Made by a program: the position numbers and the translations under genes. The notes beneath the pieces are model-generated. The model made no database searches, was not told where the DNA came from, and worked only from the letters and a program-made list of their open reading frames with translations. Shown here piece after piece: positions 49,345-62,075 of a stretch of 64,000 nucleotides of DNA. Source of the stretch: Ciona savignyi (Eukaryota; Chordata; Ascidiacea; Phlebobranchia; Cionidae); the NCBI GenBank assembly GCA_000149265.1, contig CH002492.1, forward strand, positions 1 to 64,000, written 5' to 3'. How positions within the stretch are numbered: position 1 is the stretch's first letter; each line of letters opens with the position of its first letter.

Positions 49345-52300
49345 TTAAGTTTGGTTTTCTTTTGCAAGGTCGATTTTCTTCTTTACACCATTTAGGCTGA
49401 GCGTAAGTTCGGCATGTTGGCGTTTCATTTGCTCGAGTTTAAACTGTAGTTCTTCTGCTTCGTCGCTTCCAACCTACATTCGTAAATAATAATGGAAAAT
49501 TAAAATGGGCCAATTTTATATTATTTGGTATTTATAACACATTCTTTGTTATCTTAATCGGGCCAAGCTTTTAGTTTGAACGAACAAATTGTGGACAAAG
49601 GTCAAACAACGGATTATTAGTGACGACATTGTCCATTGCTCAACCGAACATTATCTATTAAGTACATATCAGGTTTTGCTCATATATTACCAAGATGCTA
49701 ACCTCAAAATCACGCAATAGATCTGTGTTGCCCAGCAGTCCTGACTTTTGTTGAAACTTGGCGTTGTCGTGACGTAATGCGTCACGTGCTTGTTTCGTTC
49801 GCGATAGAATATCTCGTTTCTGAAAGTTTAAAACGTCATTTAAAAACCATGCCAACAACGTGTTAACCAACACCGTTTGTTAATCATACATGACGATATG
49901 CCTTTCATACATTTTTGCAAAAAGAAATGTTCGCTCCCCAATACTCCTGATGATACCGAATCATGCTGTATATATTTTAAACATGGTGTATATACTTTGT
50001 TCTTGCAAGCAAATACCTCTGAGGTTTTAAAATTCTTTATCAATTTGTAGTTCTGATATTGGCTGCAAACGGCGTTGGCAATGTGAAAAAATGTTCTGTT
50101 TTTCATATATTGTGGCTTCTTAAGAATGCCACTATTGGACACACCCAAGGTTTTATATGGTAAACTAGATATTTTTAATTATATTTTTATTTTTCTGTTT
50201 TTTTTTATAGATTTATAACTTCCTTTGTCGACGGTGATCTATACCTACTAAAAATAAAACAAACAGGAATTATGCTGTTTTACCGCAATAACCTAAGTAA
50301 GATCCAACAAAATAAAAAGTGAAAATCCAGCATGTAATGGTTGCTTACAAAAAATTACCAATTTAAATTTGTGACCTGTGCAACCTTTTGCTCCACCTCT
50401 GCGAGCTGTGACTTTCGAACATGGTTTTCTGCTTGAACAAACTGCAACTTTTCTTTCAAGTGAGTAAGAACCTGTACAGTGCTGGTGATTTTCTTTCGTA
50501 GTTTTAGCAACTCCTGCGATATTGGAAAGTTATTTTAAAATCTGCAGTTACAGGACTACAAGAATGTTGAATAAATATCCAATAACCTAAATGTTTAAGT
50601 TGTATTAAACCATGGTATTGGTACAGAAACAAAGTTGGTACATTTTAAAGTAAAAAGTTTATGATATCATTTTATTCGTACCTCGTTTCTTTCTTCGATT
50701 TTTTCATTGTATGTTTGATTTTCAATTTTCAACTGCTCAAAGTCAATCAAATGAAGGCCTTCAGCAAGTTCTTCCTGCATGCGGGTATTGGTATATTTGC
50801 AATTGTCCGACTTATAGCATCGGCCGTCTTAAGGCAGCCAAATTGCAAATCACTGGACTTTTGCAGACATCAGCTGAACCCAGTGAATTATTCGGTTTCC
50901 CACCATCGAGGTTAAACATTATTTAACTAACCCACTGCAAGACTTGCTTGCTAAATCATTTGTATTGAAAACAAAATTACCTTTTGTTTTAACTGAATCT
51001 CCTGTTTTTTTAATCTGTTTTTTAACTTTATATTTTCGAGTCGTACTTGTGAAACTTCCGCTTCTTTTTTCCTTTCATTAGCCTCATAGACTTCAACGTC
51101 CTTAGAAACAAAAATAAAAATTAGAAATAAATTAAAAATAAAAATTAAATTATAAGATTTTTTTAATTTATTTAAGGAATAAAATTATGCTATTTGACAA
51201 TTAAATCTGAAAACGTCTCCAATAAACATTTATTATAAAAAATTGGAGAAGACATTGCTTTAAAAGCTTAATATCATCTGGCTCAAACTAGAACACTTGT
51301 TATGGTGGTCATAAAAATAAGTCTGGCTGGTTAGTCTGTCGGTTAAGTGCGTCGCCTTTCAATCGAAAGCTTGCAGGTACGAAACTAGTCGCTAGCTAGT
51401 CAGTTGTGTCCTTGGTCAAGGCACTTTACGGTCATTGCCTGAAACCAGCGGATTAATGTGTTCTACCAAATTAAGGGAACATGTCTATTATATACAACAC
51501 ACTACAATAGCTCTGATAACCCGACGGTGGGTGCGAGGTGATCTGTTGATTGCACATGTGTTAACCTCCTTGGTTTTTCCAATAACGGGGATAAACATGA
51601 ATATACTAACCCAGCGGTTCCCAAACTTTTTTGTTGGCGGCGCCTTTTGTAAACTTATTAAACCTTGCGGCTCCCTCATAAAGCCAAAATTTTCAAACTG
51701 CATGTATTGTATATTGTATATTCAGACTATAGCATGCATTTGGATAACCATTCAAACTCTTTAAAACTATTCACTAAACTACTAAAGTGACGAACACTCA
51801 ATTAATGCAAAACAGATATTTGACAAACCATTATTCGAAAACAATGCCATGTTAGTCAGCAAATAGTGGCAGATAACACCGAACAATGGATTTTGAAGAA
51901 GTTAAACGAATGCTGTATGCCAGTGTATGGGGTTGCACACCAGGCTCAAACATCTCCAATTAACGTTTTACTGGTGTAACACACATGTACTGTTTTTTTT
52001 TGTGAAAAAAAAACAATAAATGCAGCAACTTCCGCATGCTTTCGCGGCGCCCCTGGCAAAGTCTCGCGGCTCCCTAGGGCGCCGCGGCGCCCAGTTTGGG
52101 AAACGCTGTACTAACCTATACTATTTAAAAAAATTCGCCATCAACAGATGCTTAGCAATGATGATACATATTGCATTTGCACTGAGTTGATTATTTTGGT
52201 AAATAAATTCCACAAAGTTGTTTAAAATCCAAAGCTTAAATGATCAGATTATAATAAACTCTTATGTGAAATTGTATGTAAAACATCTCATTGATCGTTA

Positions 52301-55300
52301 CAAATTTATCAACATTGCCAATTAGAAGACATATATGTTCATGAAACTGCTTAGTTTTGTGTAAAACAAAAAATAAATAATGCCACAATGCATAGGTTTT
52401 GCAAAAGTCACTTTATATTAAAATTTAATAGAAATGCCACCTAGCTTGTCTACAAGGTCTTCCCAAAATTTCCCTTAACAAAACCGAAAAATGGAGATTC
52501 ACCAACAAAATTGTCTGACTGTATTGGTATGGTAACATCTTATTAATATTTTTAAAAAGGTGACATACTTTAAAACTTAATCAGGATAGTAAAAAACTAC
52601 AAATTATATAAAACATAGGAAATCATAAACCTTTTGAGGTATAATTCTTCCTGATCGACTATTAATAGCCACAGCAGCAACTGCACGTTTGAATTCAATT
52701 GCTTTTGACCATTCTTCTTCCACTTTGCCGTGTTTCTCTGCTTTGCGGGCCTTGAGCTCTTCCAACTGTTCATTATAAGTTTCTTGCTCAGCAGTTTGCT
52801 GTTGGCGAAGCTCTTCCAAATTGCTCATGTATTTGAAGTACCTGTTTGTTGAATGTTGTCTTTATTAAAAAATTTATCTTGATAAAAAAAGTTTAGATAG
52901 TAATAACCATAATACAATTTTATTGCCATACCAAAATGGCAAATAACACAATACCAAGTCAAACACCAGTACCTATATTAACAAGATTAAAATATAAAAT
53001 ACCTGGAGGTGAGACCTTAAAATGTGTCAATATAATTTATATCTAGAGAGTGTTAGACACAAATTAACCACAAATACTTTTTTAAACATATAAGCAGAAA
53101 GTTTTGGGTCGCTTAGCTGACTAAAAATAATAGTAATATTCTATTTATGGTGTACACTAAACTTATTACCTATGCCTGGCCACATTACTCAGTTGGTTAG
53201 TTATAGCACAATGTCGGTTTTTAGCTGAAAGGTTGTGAAAATAAAACCAGCTGTTGAGTTAGTGTGCTGGTTCCTTATGCTCGGCACTGGGCTTACAATG
53301 GATTTATGGATAGAACTTGCACAGTACATTTTCAAATGTTTCTAGCATAAACAGAGCTGCAACTCGTTTTTTTTGTAGAAGATTTACACTTGCAAAGTGT
53401 CTTGAGATTATGACATCATTGTTTACAACATAATATTGTCAGCGTTCTATGCAGTGCGGCTGAAAGTGCCAGTCATTTTTGCATATCTTTATTAATTAGC
53501 TTTAAATTAGCAACACAAAACTTCTAGATTGTGACCATTTCATGTAAAATAATGTTTACTCGGTTTGTGTTGGCCCATACAAACCAAAAAGTTACTTGTG
53601 GTTTAATTGTTTAGCCAAAAGTAGGATTTAATTTAAGATTGTAGATGGAGAGAGAGACAAAGGGAAAAATAAAAACAGCTTGCTCAAAGATTTATACCAA
53701 ATTTTTTGAATCATGCAATTGAAATTTGGAAGCTTTAGTTATGGGTCCCATTTGAAAAAATGGGACACATATTGTTTTTGTCCGTTTTTTTTTTCTTTTT
53801 TTTTTCGTCAAACGCTTGACAGGCATGGCTTGTGGCTCCAACATCTACTAGAAGGGATAATGGAATCGCAATGAAACTTAGTCATTTGTTAGACCACATG
53901 GTATAGATGAGCAGAAACCAAAATTTTGGGTAATATACCTAGGGGAATTCCCCTGGGAGGTGAAAAACCAAAACGGTATTTTTTTCAAAAATTTTAGCTT
54001 TTTTGGGCATAGCGCATGAACGGCTGCTCCAATTTTGATTGAATTTGGTAAAATAGTAGTGTGTTAGCCACTGCGTTACCAATTAGAAGAAACAAAATAT
54101 TTACCTAGGGAAATACCCTAAAAATGAAGATATGTTTCTAAAGCAAGATTGTGACAGGCATGGATTGTGGCTCCGACATCTAACAGAAGGGATAATGGAA
54201 TCCCAATGAAACTTCGTCATTTGTTAGACCACATGGTTTAGATATGCACAAACTAAAATTTTGGGTAATAAATCCAGGAGAATTCCCTTGATACGTTAAA
54301 AACCTAAACGGTATTTTTTTCTAATTTTTTTTAGCTTTTTCGGGCATAGCGCTTGAACAGCTGCTCCAATTTTAATCAGATTTTTTGAAATGTAAGTAAT
54401 AAGTCACTCATTTAACACCTAAAGAAAATAAAAAAATTCCCTTAGGAAATACCCAAAAAAATAGGATTTTGTTCCTAAATCAGGATTGTGACAAGCATGC
54501 CATTTCACCCCGACATTTACCAAAAGAAGTAATGGAATCCCAAATAAAATTTGATATATTTTTAGACAACATGATCTAGATATGCAGAAATCAAAATTGT
54601 GGGTGATGAATTTAGGGAAATTCCCCTGAGACCATAAAAACCAAAACGGTATTTTTTCTGAAAAAATAGCTTTTTACGGGATAGCGCTTCCACGGCTGCT
54701 CTAATTTTGATCAGATTTGGTGAAATGTTTGGACCATTAAACACTCTGAGTCAATTAATTAAAACAAAGAAAACATTTACTTAGGGTAATTCCCTTCAAA
54801 ACGAAAATATGTTCTTGAATTGTGATTGTGACAGGCATGCCATATCGTACTGACATATCCAACAAGGAGTCGACAAAACTAAATAAAACTTTAAGAATTG
54901 TTACATAACATGACCCACATATGTTAAACAGAAACTTATTTACTAATCCCATAGGAATTCCCTGAAAGCATGAAATCGGGCTATTTTGGAAATTTAGCTT
55001 TATTTTACCACCACGCTTGAAAACAAGCTTTAATTTAAAACATTTGTGGTGAAATGTTCGTAAATTTAAGACGTTTATTCTTTTCTCAACTACACATGGA
55101 AAAGAAATTTGGTCTAATAACTATGGAACCCATGCGTTTATGCTTGCAGAAACAAAGTACATACTCGGTGTATAAAATACAAATTGTGGTTAGGGACCCT
55201 CTGTAGCATGAATATATGGCATACGACATGTGTTTTACAAATAGTGGTGGTTAAACATGTGGTTGACACTCTCTAGTTGATAACTGTGTTTTTACATTGT

Positions 55301-58300
55301 GCAAACATGAACACTAAACATCTAACTCTGGTGCTTCGGACTTTCTTAATTCCTTTTCCAATATTAATTCTTCTTTGTTCTTATCGTTTTGAGATAAGCC
55401 GCAATAAATATCCCATTCCATTCCTTTTTTACAAAATGTTTTATGTTCACAATTAAAATTAATTAAAACATTTTTTACAATTTAATCAACAGGGAAAGTT
55501 TACCAAACAATGCTTGCAAAATATTATGGAGTCTCATATATAACACATAACATTATATTTGGTAACTTTAACTATATAGCGGGTAATATGCTGATTGCAC
55601 ATGTAATAACACTCCTTCATTTTTCCAATTATGTAATAAAACATAAAACCTACCAACACATAACAAAATTTGACAAAAAAAGTCAAAGCAATGTCTATTG
55701 TACCTTTGTTCCTGGTCAGTGACATTCTTGTCGACTTCCTGTCGAGTTTCTTCTGTTTTCTTTTTTCGAAAATATTCAGCAAGTTTGTGCTGGAGTTGGT
55801 GGTTCTGGTGGCTTAACTGCTCTCTCTCATTCAAGGCAACCTGACAGAAAGTCAGGTTACAAGATTATGAAAATTATATTAAATGTACCTATTTGGCAAA
55901 ATATGGCACAACTTCTGACTGTTCTGTGTCAACTTTATTAGTAAGTAGACAAGAAGTAACCATATAATTATCAATTGTATTTTAATGAGCTTTATATTAA
56001 TCTTTAGGGCTTAATTTTAATCTTTCTTTACCTAGATTCTGATAACAGTTTACGGATACAAAAATAAATTGCCAATCAATTCTCGACAATTTTTGCATTA
56101 GTTTAAAAATATAGTCCACGGAAAGGTAAAAAATATACAACTGTTCAATTGGACATTTCCTTTAGCAAAAAAATTGTGTTCAATGGTAAAGGTTCAAAGC
56201 TGCTTTTCAAATCATGAACATCAACAACAACAACTTGGTTAACCAGAAGTTAACTTGATGCACAGCCATTATATTAAAAAAGAAAGACAAATTAATTGTA
56301 ACATTGCCACACAATGTTCACCACATTATGGCAATATGGTTTAAATATATTGCAAATGGAGATTTAAAATGCTAGATTTATCTTTTACTGTCACACCTGA
56401 CCCCATATTATAAGCTACTGCAAATATACGATTGTATGTTGTTTTATATAAGTGAAGTTTAATATAAACAGCAAATTAAAAAAAAGCATTTACCTGGTAT
56501 TTCTGAAGAAGCTCTTCCCGGTTTATTTGAGGACTCATAATCTCCTCCTCCTCCTCGAGCAATATTTCAACTTCCCCCTCGTCACTTCCTGCAATTAAGT
56601 TTTCGTAGGCAATTAGATGATTGGTTAAATCACCCAGGTAAATAGCAACAATTTAACTTCTTTTGCTTTTGTGTGAAGAATAAACTGAGAACAACTGATA
56701 TCATCAAGGTACTGTGTGCCAAGACTTGTTTCTATTGTAATTGTTTAATAATTTAAACCAATATTTAGAATAATTCCATTGAATCACTTAGAGTCATGTA
56801 AAATAGCTAAATAGGATATAATCGGTAACTAGATTATTATGGTTTCTACTAGTTGTACAGAAAATCAATATTACATTTATGGTTATGCGACTATTCAACA
56901 GTTCATTTCAATATTTTTTCCGTTGATTCCGATTTATGACTATGATTTCAATTCCTAGTATAAATATATAGGATGCATGTCATATGCACGGAAATTTTAT
57001 ATGTTGGTTTAAATAAATATAGACATGACTAGAAAAACCCTGAAGAAATACTTTAGAGAAAGTATAAGTTAAAATAAGCTATATAGTGAGAGTGTTAACT
57101 AAATTAGCTTACTCCAGCTGATTATTTACGGCGACTTAATTGATTGTACAAAATTGAAGGAACTTGTGAACTGTACACAACACACTGACTGCAATAGCTC
57201 CGGTAACCCAATGGTGGATGCGAGGTATCTCGATTATCGTACCACAGAAAGATAATTACAGGAAAAGACATTAAAAAAATGGGTCTTGAGTTTATCAGTA
57301 AAAACAAAGCGTTTATGCAATCACAAACGCTTTGCCATGTCGAACTCGCAACACTTGTTATTGTGATGTAGTCATGGCAATAAACCATAGTCCTAGAAGT
57401 CTATTAGGCATTATTGGGGTTAAAAGATTAAAATGATTCTGTTCATTTATACGTACTTTATACAGTCATGTGAAGATACTTAGGTATAACTTCGATTGTA
57501 TTATTAAGTTAAAAATCAAACAATCAGCATTTGAATGGCTTTTGTGTATTTGAAGATCAAAAAAAAACTTTTTGAATTCAATATTAATGCAACTATCCAT
57601 TTTTATTGCTGGTGCAAATACAATGCTTATTCCGCGATTATCGATACTTTTTAACAATTATCGTTGCAGCCCTGGAATTACATGGAATTTTCTGGTGACA
57701 CTGGGGTGCCATTTATCAAAATTCCAATTAGAAAAATCAAAACCCTCTTAGCTAACATTATCTTTAAACAGCAATATTGCAACAAAAGTGGATACAAGCA
57801 CAAAGCAGACTTTCTTTAATTCTAGGGCTTTTTAGAATCCCCTTAACTGGTCTAATTGGCCATAGAAATAGACAAGTGAAATAAAAGATTGAAAATAGAA
57901 AAAAAAAATTAATGAAAGATAAGATGTAAAAGCATACCATATTGATCTGGGGTTCCAGGTTGTGGTATCTCATTTTCGGCTACTTCTTCTTCAACTGCAA
58001 GCGGGGGGGTAGGTTGTCGTGACAACACCTCCCCTATGACTAGACCCCCCTCATCAGCTTCGACGCATTCACCGCTTTGTAAAACTTGCTGTTCTTCATC
58101 TACAGAAAAATCAGTTAGTTAAAATAATTCTAGTTGTAATCTCATTCGACTTAAATCTGATCTGTGCAAAATCTTAAAGCTGTAATTTTATTTTTTCTTA
58201 TTCCACAACATTTATTAGCCTAAAAAAACCTTAATATGTGACCATACTTGTCTTCCTAATGTTTGTACTCAAGATAACAGTCAATGTGCAGCCTTACATA

Positions 58301-61300
58301 GATTATCTGTATGTTAAAAAACAAAAATGATTGCTTAATCCAAAACCCAAGTAAAAATCTTTGTTTTTTTGTGTCAAATTCTCTGGCCCATTAAAAAAGG
58401 TTTTGTTTGAAGGTTGTCATCGTAATAATTAAAAATAAGTTTGCAACCACTTATGTTTGAAAGCAAATTATTTTAACCTGTTGTAGTGATTGGTTCATTA
58501 GGTATTGCAGGTTCTTTATTAGTAAGTTCTTCATCATTACTTCTGTCCAACAAGAAAAAATAAGTTTATCGTAGCATGGATAATGGACATAAACTGCTTG
58601 GGTAGCAGTTAAATTCATTTATAACTAACCTATAGGCCTATTCATTATTATGTGCATAAACACAAAGCTAAATAGAAGGCTAGTTGTTTTTGTGTTTTTA
58701 TTTAATTGAAACATCACCAAATGAGAGATAATTAAACAACATGGTATCTTTATTGTGTGTTAAATTTCTGGTAAATTAATAAAATATTAATTTTGTGTCT
58801 TGACAGTTTATTGTTGCTTAGCGAGACATACTTAATATTGGTAATAAGACAAATGCTAAAGAAACTTATTTACAAAATAATTGCTAATTTAGCTAAATTG
58901 TGCTAAGTTACTGTATTAATTTTATGCAGTATATATACAGTGGATGCCGCTTAATGTGATCACATTTGTTAACACCAACAATGATAACAATAACCGATTA
59001 ATAACATTACCCGAAAAAATGAAAATTGCTATTTTATCGTTTAATAGATGTCGCAAAAATAAAATTTAAATACAATACAACTGAACTGTAAACGAAATAT
59101 TTGATAAACAGTAAAACTTACAACAGACACAGTACAATACTGTACATTATTTATTTTAAAAAAAACATGTTTTGTCTGCTTCATGTGTTTTTGCAGCAAA
59201 TTATTTATAAAGACTCATACTCATAATGCAATTCAAATTCAGAAGATTTATTTTGCATTTTAACCCGTAACACACAAAGAGCTTCCCGCATTTCCTTTCT
59301 CACCGTCCCGACAATTCCAGTTTCAATGTTTATAGGTTTCTTAGATGGCTAATCATCAAAGTTTGGTATTTACGTTAGAAGTTAACAATATTAGTCTCTA
59401 CGTTTGGGAAAAAATTGATAACAATAACCGATGTACTGATTACAGTAAGCGGAATAATTGTAATGCATATTGTACGTTCGGGCGGGGATCAGAAAATTCG
59501 ATAATATTAACTGATTGATAACATTATCCGTGATTACATTAAGCAGCATCCACTGTATCATTATGACAATTATGATATACAGTGGAACCCCACACTGACC
59601 ACCTATGGGACCGTCATCAAGCAGTCGCGTTAGCGGGATGGTCGTGTTAGTGAATTTGCAGCCAAAACGTCTGCCTTTTTACTAAAATTTTATTAAATGC
59701 CATAATTTTTATCAATCACTGCAGAATGAATTTAAAATGGTCATGTTATCGAGGTGGTCATCAAGCAGGGTTCTACTGTGTATATATTGCATAAAATTAA
59801 TCATAATATATATATAGCCTATATATACAGTGTGTGTGTATGTGTGTTTGTGACAGGCCCATCAGATAGTGTATAAATTGAGAAAAAAATCGCATAATAA
59901 ATCGATTTTACTTCTGCAGTGATAATGTAACAAGTTAAATAAATATACATAATATAAATATATTGATATTACATACTCAGATGGTTTTGATTCTTCTGTT
60001 TCTTTCACATCATCATTTTTTATATCTGTCAAATGTTCTGTTAATATTTCCACACTGAATACCCAAATCCTGCTTTTACTCCCATACTATTAAGTTTAAG
60101 CTTTACATTTTTTGTTTAAAACTTTAAATAAAAATGTAGAAATTGAAAAACTGATCATAATGAAAATGTACCACCAGTTTATAAATTGGTATCTAAATGT
60201 TAAATGAAAAACCTGTGTGTTCTTTTTCTAATTCTACTCTGTTTGCATCATGTTCTTCCTCCATATCATTTTCTACAGATTATTATGAAAAAACTTTAAA
60301 ATGCATAAATTTTAAAAACTAACAAAAATACATTTAAATTGCATAAATTCATAAAAACTAACAAAAATATTTCATAAGTTTCTATGGGCATGCTTTTGTG
60401 AATATATAGGTATAATGAGTCAGTTGGACAGACTACTTCCGAGTAGTAATGTTTAAGTGGATCCATGCTAAACGAAACATGTTAGAGTGTATCTAGACCA
60501 CACAGATTCATGTGCTCAAGGAGTTTTGATTCAATTGTCCAAAGCCTCATAATTCTTATATCGACACCCTCCAACAGTTAAACTGGATATTGGGCAAGGT
60601 AATGAATTTACACCATGTAGTTTTTATTTTCCAAGTCATCAGACTCCTGCTATGATTCTAGTAAGAAGTTAATATTAAATATAAAAATGTGCGGTCCAAA
60701 TGTCAAAAGAGATGGAGCTGATACACTTTCATTTGTGGGAACTACACAAATTGCTTGCAAATGGAAAATCAATTACGCATATTGTTATCTGTAACAATAG
60801 TAATAATAGGCTCAGCCTCTGCTTACCACAGAGCATGGTATAGCTATAGACTAAAAAACAATCACCTGGAACTGAAGTGGAATTCTCTTCTGGGGCAGCT
60901 TCGGATGGAATCTAAACAAAACACAAGTGTCAAGTATAGCAAAGAAAACAGATATGCAGATGTTTATCAATTCTTGGAAAATGTAAATTAAGTTATAACA
61001 CACCATGCACTTATTAAATTACCTGTGTCTAATCTATGGGAATTTCTAAACGAGATTACAATGTTTTTATCGGCCAGTTAGTCTTGCGGTTTAGTGTGTC
61101 GCCCTTCAATCGAAAGGTTGCAGGCGCCAACTGGTCGCTAGCTAGTCGGTTGTAATGTTGGGCAAGGCATTTTACACACACACACACATTGCCTGAACCC
61201 ACCGGAACTGAAAATCCAACAATTAACAAAAAAAAACTGGCAAGATACTACAGCAAAACAGAAAGGCACCAAAAAAACAAAAGTTATCTAGTTTGGTGCC

Positions 61301-62075
61301 TCCCTCATGGACATCGCTTCGGTCCTGTGACTGCTCGATTTTAATGTAGTTTTAGTCTGTTGTGTCCCTATTGGAAAGTGTACTTTCTGTGCGCCGGATT
61401 TTTGCGCCAACATTTTTTAACCTAAATTTTGCGCCATGCCAGTAATACTTATTTGCGCCACCACAAACAAAGTTGCATAATTTTTAATTAAAACTTTGAA
61501 ATATAAAGCTTAAACTGTCAAAAATACTGACATAAATGAAAGGAATAGGAATAGGATATTCATGTTTATCCCCGTGAATGGGCTGATTTTTGGAGTTTTC
61601 TACGCCAATACCCAAAAAAGTAGTCCGTGCGCCACGCCAGATATATCCGGCGCATCATACGAACTTTCCAGTAGGGTGTTGTGTATGATTTACACATTCG
61701 TTTAATTTAGTAGAACCCATTAATCCGCTGGGTTCGTGCAACGTCCGTAAAGTGTCTTGCCTAAGGACACAACCGACTATTTAGTTTCGAATCTGCAACC
61801 TTTCGGTTGAAAGGCTTCGCAAAAAAAACACCAGACTAACCGGTCGGACAAATACAATATGCAATGTATGACAAGTTTGCTACCGAATAATTCTCAAAAG
61901 TTCTTATGCCAGGTAAAATGGCACATAATCAACTAGAGCGCGATGTCACACGGTCGAAGAGACCGGCGCCTTACTACCAGTCACACAACAACGCGAAACT
62001 TCCGGTAAACGTTGCACAGCTGACTGAACAGATAAATTAGAAAATATATACCGTCGTTTCACCGGGGTCTTCCAT
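49345..62075 (-). CDS. CCDC96: CCDC96/CFAP184-like axonemal coiled-coil protein
   Basis: Fifteen exons, high to low: 62052-62075, 60866-60911, 60213-60272, 59977-60054, 58478-58542, 57938-58099, 56494-56588, 55704-55840, 52631-52841, 50981-51100, 50682-50774, 50376-50513, 49703-49819, 49345-49473; one more junction is unsettled. About 491 aa (human about 555). The N-terminal 180 residues are acidic and disordered (MEDPGETT, EENSTSVPENDMEEEHDA). The rest is almost all coiled coil, and the C-terminal half carries the CCDC96/CCDC113 domain: GLHLIDFEQLKIENQTYNEK, then LRKKITSTVQVLTHLKEKLQ and SGLLGNTDLLRDFE. CCDC96 and CCDC113 form a complex near radial spoke 3 of motile cilia; this is known for the family. 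Phase fails by one base at 60213/60054, so an unseen micro-exon, other splice site or base error is needed. I count 14 certain exons. The introns are crowded with transposons. Confidence 0.88.
51321..51610 (+). mobile_element. tRNA-derived SINE, full length
   Basis: GTCTGGCTGGTTAGTCTGTCGG head, GGTACGAAACTAGTCGCTAG, and ATAAACATGAATATACTAACC tail. Lies in a CCDC96 intron; its tail was the target of the hAT element that follows. Confidence 0.87.
51612..52108. mobile_element. hAT-type MITE inserted in SINE tail
   Basis: Ends CAGCGGTTCCCAAAC and GTTTGGGAAACGCTG are perfect inverted repeats. The exact 8-bp duplication TACTAACC is at 51604-51611 and 52109-52116. Subterminal GGCGGCGCC and GGCGCCGCGGCGCC blocks; 497 bp with no transposase. 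Confidence 0.92.
53180..53300 (+). mobile_element. Very degraded SINE head
   Basis: CAGTTGGTTAGTTATAGC and GCTGAAAGGTTGTGAAAATAA recall A-box and B-box regions. Weak. Confidence 0.3.
53739..55279 (+). repeat. 1.5-kb repeat with four 337-bp internal units
   Basis: The phrase GACAGGCATGGC and variants begins at 53818, 54153, 54490 and 54830, spacing 335, 337 and 340 bp. Each unit also has GGGAATTCCCCTG, ATAGCGCTTGAACGGCTGCT and TTTAGATATGCAGAAA-like phrases. It shares both ends with the shorter copy at 21432-22309. It is in a CCDC96 intron and encodes nothing evident. Confidence 0.8.
57131..57240 (+). mobile_element. Degraded SINE, 3' half
   Basis: AATTGAAGGAACTTGTGAAC, GCAATAGCTCCGGTAACCCA and TGGATGCGAGGTATCTCGAT. 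A short inverted repeat (CAAAGCGTTT / AAACGCTTTG) follows at about 57306-57334. Confidence 0.6.
58938..59555. mobile_element. Tigger/pogo-like element in CCDC96 intron
   Basis: Inverted ends CAGTGGATGCCGCTTAATG with TGATCAC, and GTGATTACATTAAGCAGC with ATCCACTG, flanked by TA on both sides, the signature of the Tc1/mariner-pogo group. Internal subterminal repeats (GATAACAATAACCGAT-like) occur near both ends. Confidence 0.82.
59205..59345 (-). pseudogene. Possible transposase C-terminal relic
   Basis: Inside the Tigger-like element the minus strand is open for about 45 codons to a stop, reading KKPINIETGIVGTVRKEMRE and then ALCVLRVKMQNKSSEFELHY. The position near the element end suggests the last part of a transposase. 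The family assignment rests on the host element, not on recognised motifs. Confidence 0.4.
59580..59778. mobile_element. Small Tigger-like MITE
   Basis: CAGTGGAACCCCACACTGACC at the left and GGGTTCTACTG at the right form imperfect inverted ends, with GGTGGTCATCAAGCAG echoing CCGTCATCAAGCAG inside. TA precedes it; the right flank is TG then TA. It sits 24 bp from the larger Tigger-like element. Confidence 0.6.
61071..61210 (+). mobile_element. SINE 5' half
   Basis: CGGCCAGTTAGTCTTGCGG, AATCGAAAGGTTGCAGGCG and TTGCCTGAACCCACCGGAAC; interrupted by a short (AC)n run and truncated after the CCCACCGG block. Confidence 0.78.
61366..61676. mobile_element. Possible inverted-repeat element overlapping a SINE
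   Basis: CCCTATTGGAAAGTGTACTT with TGCGCCGGAT at the left is mirrored by ATCCGGCGCATCATACGAAC with TTTCCAGTAGGG at the right; GCGCCA/TGGCGC motifs recur inside. The right arm lies within a SINE while the left arm lies outside it. Confidence 0.5.
61541..61850 (-). mobile_element. SINE split by a 96-bp foreign block
   Basis: Tail at 61541-61580 (AGGATATTCATGTTTATCCCC with GTGAATGG), then non-SINE sequence to 61676, then body and head from GTGTTGTGTATGATTTACAC to ACTAACCGGTCGG. The SINE part equivalent to CCAAGGGGGTTAAC through GGAGCTATTGCA is missing. Confidence 0.72.

Noticed and set aside
60755..60991. 78-aa plus-strand ORF with a hydrophobic start
   Set aside because: It is antisense to CCDC96 exon 60866-60911, which is supported by phase and composition.
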